Assembly (NCBI GenBank): GCA_019155185.1
Contig: CM032808.1
Span: forward strand, 16,172,379 to 16,236,378
Length of the DNA stretch: 64,000 nt
Reading direction: 5' to 3'
Source: Beaufortia kweichowensis
Taxonomy: Eukaryota > Chordata > Actinopteri > Cypriniformes > Gastromyzontidae
Below the pieces are notes generated by a model that was given only the letters and a program-made list of their open reading frames with translations, did no database searches and was not told the DNA's origin. A program made the translations under genes and the position numbers. Below are positions 59,341 through 64,000 of the stretch, one piece after another. How positions within the stretch are numbered: position 1 is the stretch's first letter; every line of letters begins with the position of its first letter.

Positions 59341-62300
59341 TTAGTTGCCGGTGGCGGCTGGGTGGTTAGAGAAAAAAAATGGACAGACAGAGGGGAAAGA
59401 CAAAATAAAAAAAGAGACAAAAGGACACAAAAGAAAAAAGATAGAGAAGGAGATTAGTTTCCGCTAGTGACGGTTGGATGACAATATGACATTACTAATA
59501 ACGGCTACTGTAAGAGAAAACATCTACATTAACACAGTAAAATCATGAAGTGCGTCATGATTTCACTCCAGAACCCGATTCCCAGGTGAAAATGGTTAAA
59601 GAAGCAAAGAGGCAATTATAGAGTCAATAAACTCATTAAACTAACAGCACGTAATGGTTAGTAGCAGTCAATAGAGTTTGACTATTTGGACAAGCTGACA
59701 GTAAAGGGTATATCAATCCAAAAAGATTAAGAGATGCGTGTGAAGACGATCATCTGACTGCTATTAAGCATTAATAGTGCTGCTTCAATACAAAGCTGCT
59801 AGTGATAATGATATGAATTTATGAGTAGTTATAAAGATGTGACTGAAAAAAAATCTGAGATAACGGACAGATCGTTTGTGAAAAAGTACAAAAAAATGAT
59901 GTGTTTTTTAAACTCAATTTTATTGCCTTTAAAATTTCACTATTTACAAAAAATACATAATGCTAACAAAACACACGCACTAAAGCACATTGGGCTTTGA
60001 CAACACAAGAAAACAATTAGAAAGACAAATCTAGGTGTTTTGCAAGCCTATAGCTTATACAGTAAGACCATCATCGGTACAAGATCCTAAAACTGTTCCC
60101 CCTTAATAAAATGACATTGATCTCTATGACCTAAATATTTCTACTGTAGCATAAATTCCCTATTCATTTACAAATACAATAAAATTTCAAAAAATGTTCT
60201 TGCCTTATAGTTAAACATATTGCTTTCATAAACTCATCTTTAAAACACTGTGTTTCTTTCCACACATATGACAAAAAGAAGCTTTAAAAGAAGCTTACTG
60301 CAAAACAACGTACAAGAAACAAAATAAACCAAAACTGGAATATTTCATCTGTTGTTCCCGTGCTAACAGACGGGCCTTGTGTGACCGTCCTGCTCCGATA
60401 AACATCTGAACGTTTCATGAGGTTTTGCCGTTTTGTTTTTTCTCGTTTCACTCGCTCCGTCCGGGTATCGCAGACTAAGAGCTGGTGATTTAAAATCTTC
60501 AGTGCAAACTATTTGTGCCATATTTTCTCATGAGGAAGTTCTTGGACGGGGAGTTTAAAACAATCATAAGCACTTCAGAACAGCTTTACATTGCTACGAT
60601 TATGCAAAAGCAGTTCTAATATAATGGAAAATAACCGTTCAGGCAGTACGTATGATGATTTAACTCCTCAAACAAGTTCTAACCTTCATTAATGTCTAGT
60701 CCATCTTATGTGACACACTACCCAAAGAAAGTCTCATCCACGACCGTGAACGTAACGCAAAAAAGAGTGAAAACGTGAGTCTTTTCTAACTTCTCACAGA
60801 TCTTTCTAAGGCTTCGGGCAGTAAAACACATAAGATAGATTTGACTTCTTGTGCAATTTCACAATTGTTATGCATTAAACTGGTCAGTTGTATTGGACTA
60901 TTAAATGATGACGTGTTAAGTTCTTACAGGTATTGATCAGTAGATTCTCACGTTTACACTTTCTCGTTATTTTATGTACAGTTTTGGCACATCTATGTGT
61001 GTTTATTATCAGTTTGATTACAGTTATCTGTAAAAGCTGATGTTGTGGTTCCCTTAGATCCAGTTTATTTCCATGGAAGGTATTTTAAGAGTTGGCCGCA
61101 GATTTGATAGTTTTATCCTAAGCAACCATCAGTCGATCTATACATATAAAAACTGCAGTAAAAAGGTATAAATAAAATATGTAAAAAGATTTCCAACAGT
61201 GTACGCACTAAAGAACGCATTGTGAAAAAAACGCATGTAAAAATCACACAAAGGGGAAAATGAGAAGAAATCAAAACATTTTAAACAGCTTATAAATGAA
61301 ATAATATGAAATACTGATTTTTTTCAATAAATATGGTTAAGCGTCTGTCTCATAAATCAAGTTAACTGTACGCTTGATATCTATGAAACCTTTCTTCAAA
61401 CACTAAATATTAAATTGTTCCCAAATGAAATGCATAAAAACAGTTTTGCTGAACGCTGAAACAGAACGCCAACGTATATAAAAAAGTTAATTAAGGGATT
61501 TTACTTCAGTGAATACCTGAAAATATGCTACACTGAGAGAAGGATAAAGGAATGAGCAATAAAATAATCACTGAAAGAAACAGACGAGCTCCATCACCCT
61601 TCATTGACTCTCACTATATCATCAGGATAATCAGAACCGCTCTGTAGAGCTAAAGAGAAAATATACTAAACTACCCGTCTATACGTCTAGAGATAGTTCA
61701 CCTCAAAATACATTTAATCACCCTCATGTCATTTAAAACCTGTATGATATTTTGTGAAATGTCGGTCAATGTCAATGGGGTCAGTGTTGTTTTGTGTTTT
61801 CATACAGGTTTTAAATGACATGAGGCTGAAAAATGCTGAAAGAAATCTGAACTATCATACTATAGGAACAAAATATCAAAGCAATGACACTAAAGTCAGT
61901 TTTTTCAGCTTCAGGTCACATTACCTGTAGACACATTTCATCATCATTTACAACCAGAAAGCATCCAGATTTTGCCTACATTTTTAACAGAATATTTAGC
62001 TTTTTTCAACAAACCTGCCACATGGTTTGATATATTTTGCCACATGGTTTTTAGTATCTGCAGTTCATACTTCTACTATTGGGCTTGAGATCTCAATATG
62101 TCATATATATATATATATATATAAGTGCATAATTAATCTCTTAAAGTTTGTAATGTTGTCATAAGCGGTCATACTGCAGGTTGTTATGATCTATTATAAA
62201 TCAGCTAGAAAAAGTGTGTTGTTGTTGTTTTGTATCTTCAGTGACCCCAAGAACATGCTCAAAGTAAGCCGATAACACTCCTCGTTTCATTGCAGATTTG

Positions 62301-63843
62301 TGCGGCTGAACTGGAATGTGCTATACCTGACCAAAGCATCATCATTTTTAAATGATGCTGAGATTATTTTAATGTTTGCCAGGTTATAAATGACGACAAG
62401 ATGACTCGCTTTGCATTGAATGAGATGCAATGAATCATACAAGTGTGATGAGCATACTTGAGAAAATAAAACACATTTGTACAAAGACACACACACCGAA
62501 GCTAAACTAACCTCGTTCTGCGGTCACTACCCTTTGGTAAGGATGGACGCGCATATCCTGCCTTCGTACTTTAGTAGTCACGGCACCTGCTCAGAGCGCA
62601 ACGTTACCAACAAAACAAGAGTTAAAATCAGATTATTCATCAACACATATTAATACTACATTTCACTCATCACAAAAGAAGACGTTTTGTAAGACCAAGT
62701 TACAAGGCACTAGTGACTTTCTTATAAAGGCCAAATCATCATATACTGAAGTATTTCCATGAGCCCTGAAATCCACCCTAGATGCCTCGGAGAAAACAAA
62801 TTCACTACAGATTATCTCATGTAGTATATTACTTAAGCGATAATACTGATCACTCTAAATATCAAACATACAGTAAGTAATGCAAATATTACAAACAGAG
62901 GAATGTAATAATTATCAGTATTTATCCATTTTTTATCTGTGAATAAGTCAAGAGAACAGTTAAGACCAGTGTAAACAAGAGCCGTAACGACCTTTAGTCT
63001 TTCGTTTCATAAAAATAAAGAGTTTTTTCATTTGCACGTTTTTGTTCCAAGGCAGCTGTAAAGCAAAGCATTTTAACACTGGGATATGTTGAAGGCTTTT
63101 ACACATCTGACCATTACTAGCCTTTTGTTGGGAAAGCCATACCTATAAGAACAAAACAGAACGCTGGAGTTAGTCTGCTGGATCCCTGAACAAATGAGGA
63201 AAATACACTTATTCCTAATAGGGGTGGAAATCTCATTAAAATATACATCAGGATAAAGTCATTTTTGGTTTATATACTATATTTTTTAGACATTATATGC
63301 ATTCACACAATTAAAAAAACTATTAAATTACACATGTCTTTATGTAGACATAAAGCAATGAAACATGGCTTACCTAAAACCCCGCTGGAGTCAATGGGGT
63401 ACTCGAGGATGGAGGGTGCCAGGGTGTAGGGGTAATCGTAGGGTGCGTAGATGATGCCCGACTCAGGACTCTGTTGTACGAGGGTGGGGTGAGGCGTGCC
63501 CGTGGGCATGAGGGCAGAGGTCTGGATCTGTCGGATGAGGGGCATGAGGGTGGGGGCGGTGGGCGCAGGGGTACGCAGGGCGGTGGGCATGACCGGTGAG
63601 GGACCGGTGAGGATGCGGGGGGCTTGTGCAGTAGCGGCCAGCGAGAAGGCTAACGCTGCTAAACGGAGCGAGACGTACAAGAGCAAAACACAAAGATGTG
63701 AGCAGAAGGAAAACTGGAAAGTAAACAAGTCGAGGTTTGATGATGTCATTCTTACGTGACTTGATATTGGCGTCTCTGTATGTGCCGTTGAGTATGGCCA
63801 GCTCCATCAGCTGCATTTTCTTCAGACTGTCTTCACCTTCCGC
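59341..63843 (-). CDS. qki: Quaking RNA-binding protein, 3' exons only, with alternative tails
   Basis: STAR-family RNA-binding protein controlling splicing, mRNA stability and circRNA formation, best known in myelinating glia and muscle. Only the part after the KH/QUA2 region is in the window; the gene continues past the right edge. Minus-strand exons: 63843-63756 (EDSLKKMQLMELAILNGTY...), 63658-63374 (LAFSLAATAQAPRILTG to YDYPYTLAP and ILEYPIDSSGVLG), then two competing ends. Tail 1: exon 63142-63117 encodes GMAFPTKG-stop, the QKI-6 terminus. Tail 2: exon 62586-62512 (KVRRQDMRVHPYQR) spliced to 59357-59341 (AATGN-stop), the QKI-5 terminus carrying the nuclear signal. Both acceptors are in the same phase as the donor at 63373. 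I saw no QKI-7 exon. Several fish qki paralogues exist and I cannot tell which this is. Confidence 0.93.
59360..62510. other. Long qki intron between the two QKI-5 terminal exons
   Basis: AT-rich intron. It holds a palindromic repeat (61684-61853) and a short (TA)n run (62101-62122). A QKI core motif TACTAAC on the minus strand lies at 59657-59663. Confidence 0.55.
61684..61853. repeat. Short palindromic fish repeat copy
   Basis: Left ATGTCATTTAAAACCTGTAT and right CATACAGGTTTTAAATGACA are inverted; the left end starts with AGTTCACCTCAAAATACAT. Internally shortened member of the 39026 family. Confidence 0.7.
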
Positions 63844-64000
63844 CTGCACACACACACACACACATATAAAAGAACGAGATGTTTTCCATTAAAACATTTT
63901 AATAAATTCCTAACAAAAACCCATTAAACAGATCATTTTCAAGCCTTTAAACACAAAGAAGACGCACCCCATTCAGAAATGTGAGTGGGTAGAAACTTTC

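Overview
The window is nuclear genomic DNA of a ray-finned fish, most likely a cyprinid-like teleost. Genes are split into many exons with GT-AG introns. Intergenic DNA is AT-rich and carries long CA/TG and TC microsatellites, tRNA-derived SINEs with the typical fish tail, and palindromic MITE-like repeats. There are no operons, plasmid features or CRISPR arrays. Exon boundaries below were worked out by hand from splice consensus, reading phase and family resemblance.

Layout, left to right. 1-1.75 kb: a probable leftward CpG-rich first exon with a YY1-type start. 5.8-23.7 kb (-): prss12 (neurotrypsin), 14 coding exons giving signal peptide, kringle, four SRCR domains and a complete trypsin-like protease. 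A cannabinoid-receptor-2-type GPCR (+) is nested in its intron 9. 24-27.8 kb: no gene seen. 28-30.3 kb (+): a 394-aa protein whose second half resembles the AP-2 transcription factor dimerisation domain, strongly diverged. 31.6-33.9 kb (+): a 290-aa armadillo protein resembling the N-terminal part of Rap1GDS1/SmgGDS. 34.7-41.5 kb (-): a complete synaptotagmin-15-like gene, tail-to-tail with the previous one. 43.5-44.9 kb (+): gprin2. 47.6-49.9 kb (+): a secreted pancreatic-elastase/chymotrypsin-C-like protease. 51.1-52.6 kb (-): timm23. 52.7-59.3 kb: no gene seen. 59.3-63.8 kb (-): the 3' half of quaking (qki), with two alternative C-terminal exons; its start lies beyond the right edge.

The genes do not form one pathway. 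Several act in neurons or membranes (prss12, cnr2, syt15-like, gprin2, qki). The syt15/gprin2/timm23 trio matches the human 10q11.22 neighbourhood, while prss12 (human 4q26), cnr2 (1p36) and qki (6q26) come from other places, so this is a rearranged fish-specific neighbourhood. The points most worth a second look are prss12 exon 9, which sits between complementary (UG)n and (CA)n tracts touching both splice sites, the divergent AP-2-like gene, the short SmgGDS-like protein with an unfamiliar C-terminal half, and the nested receptor gene.
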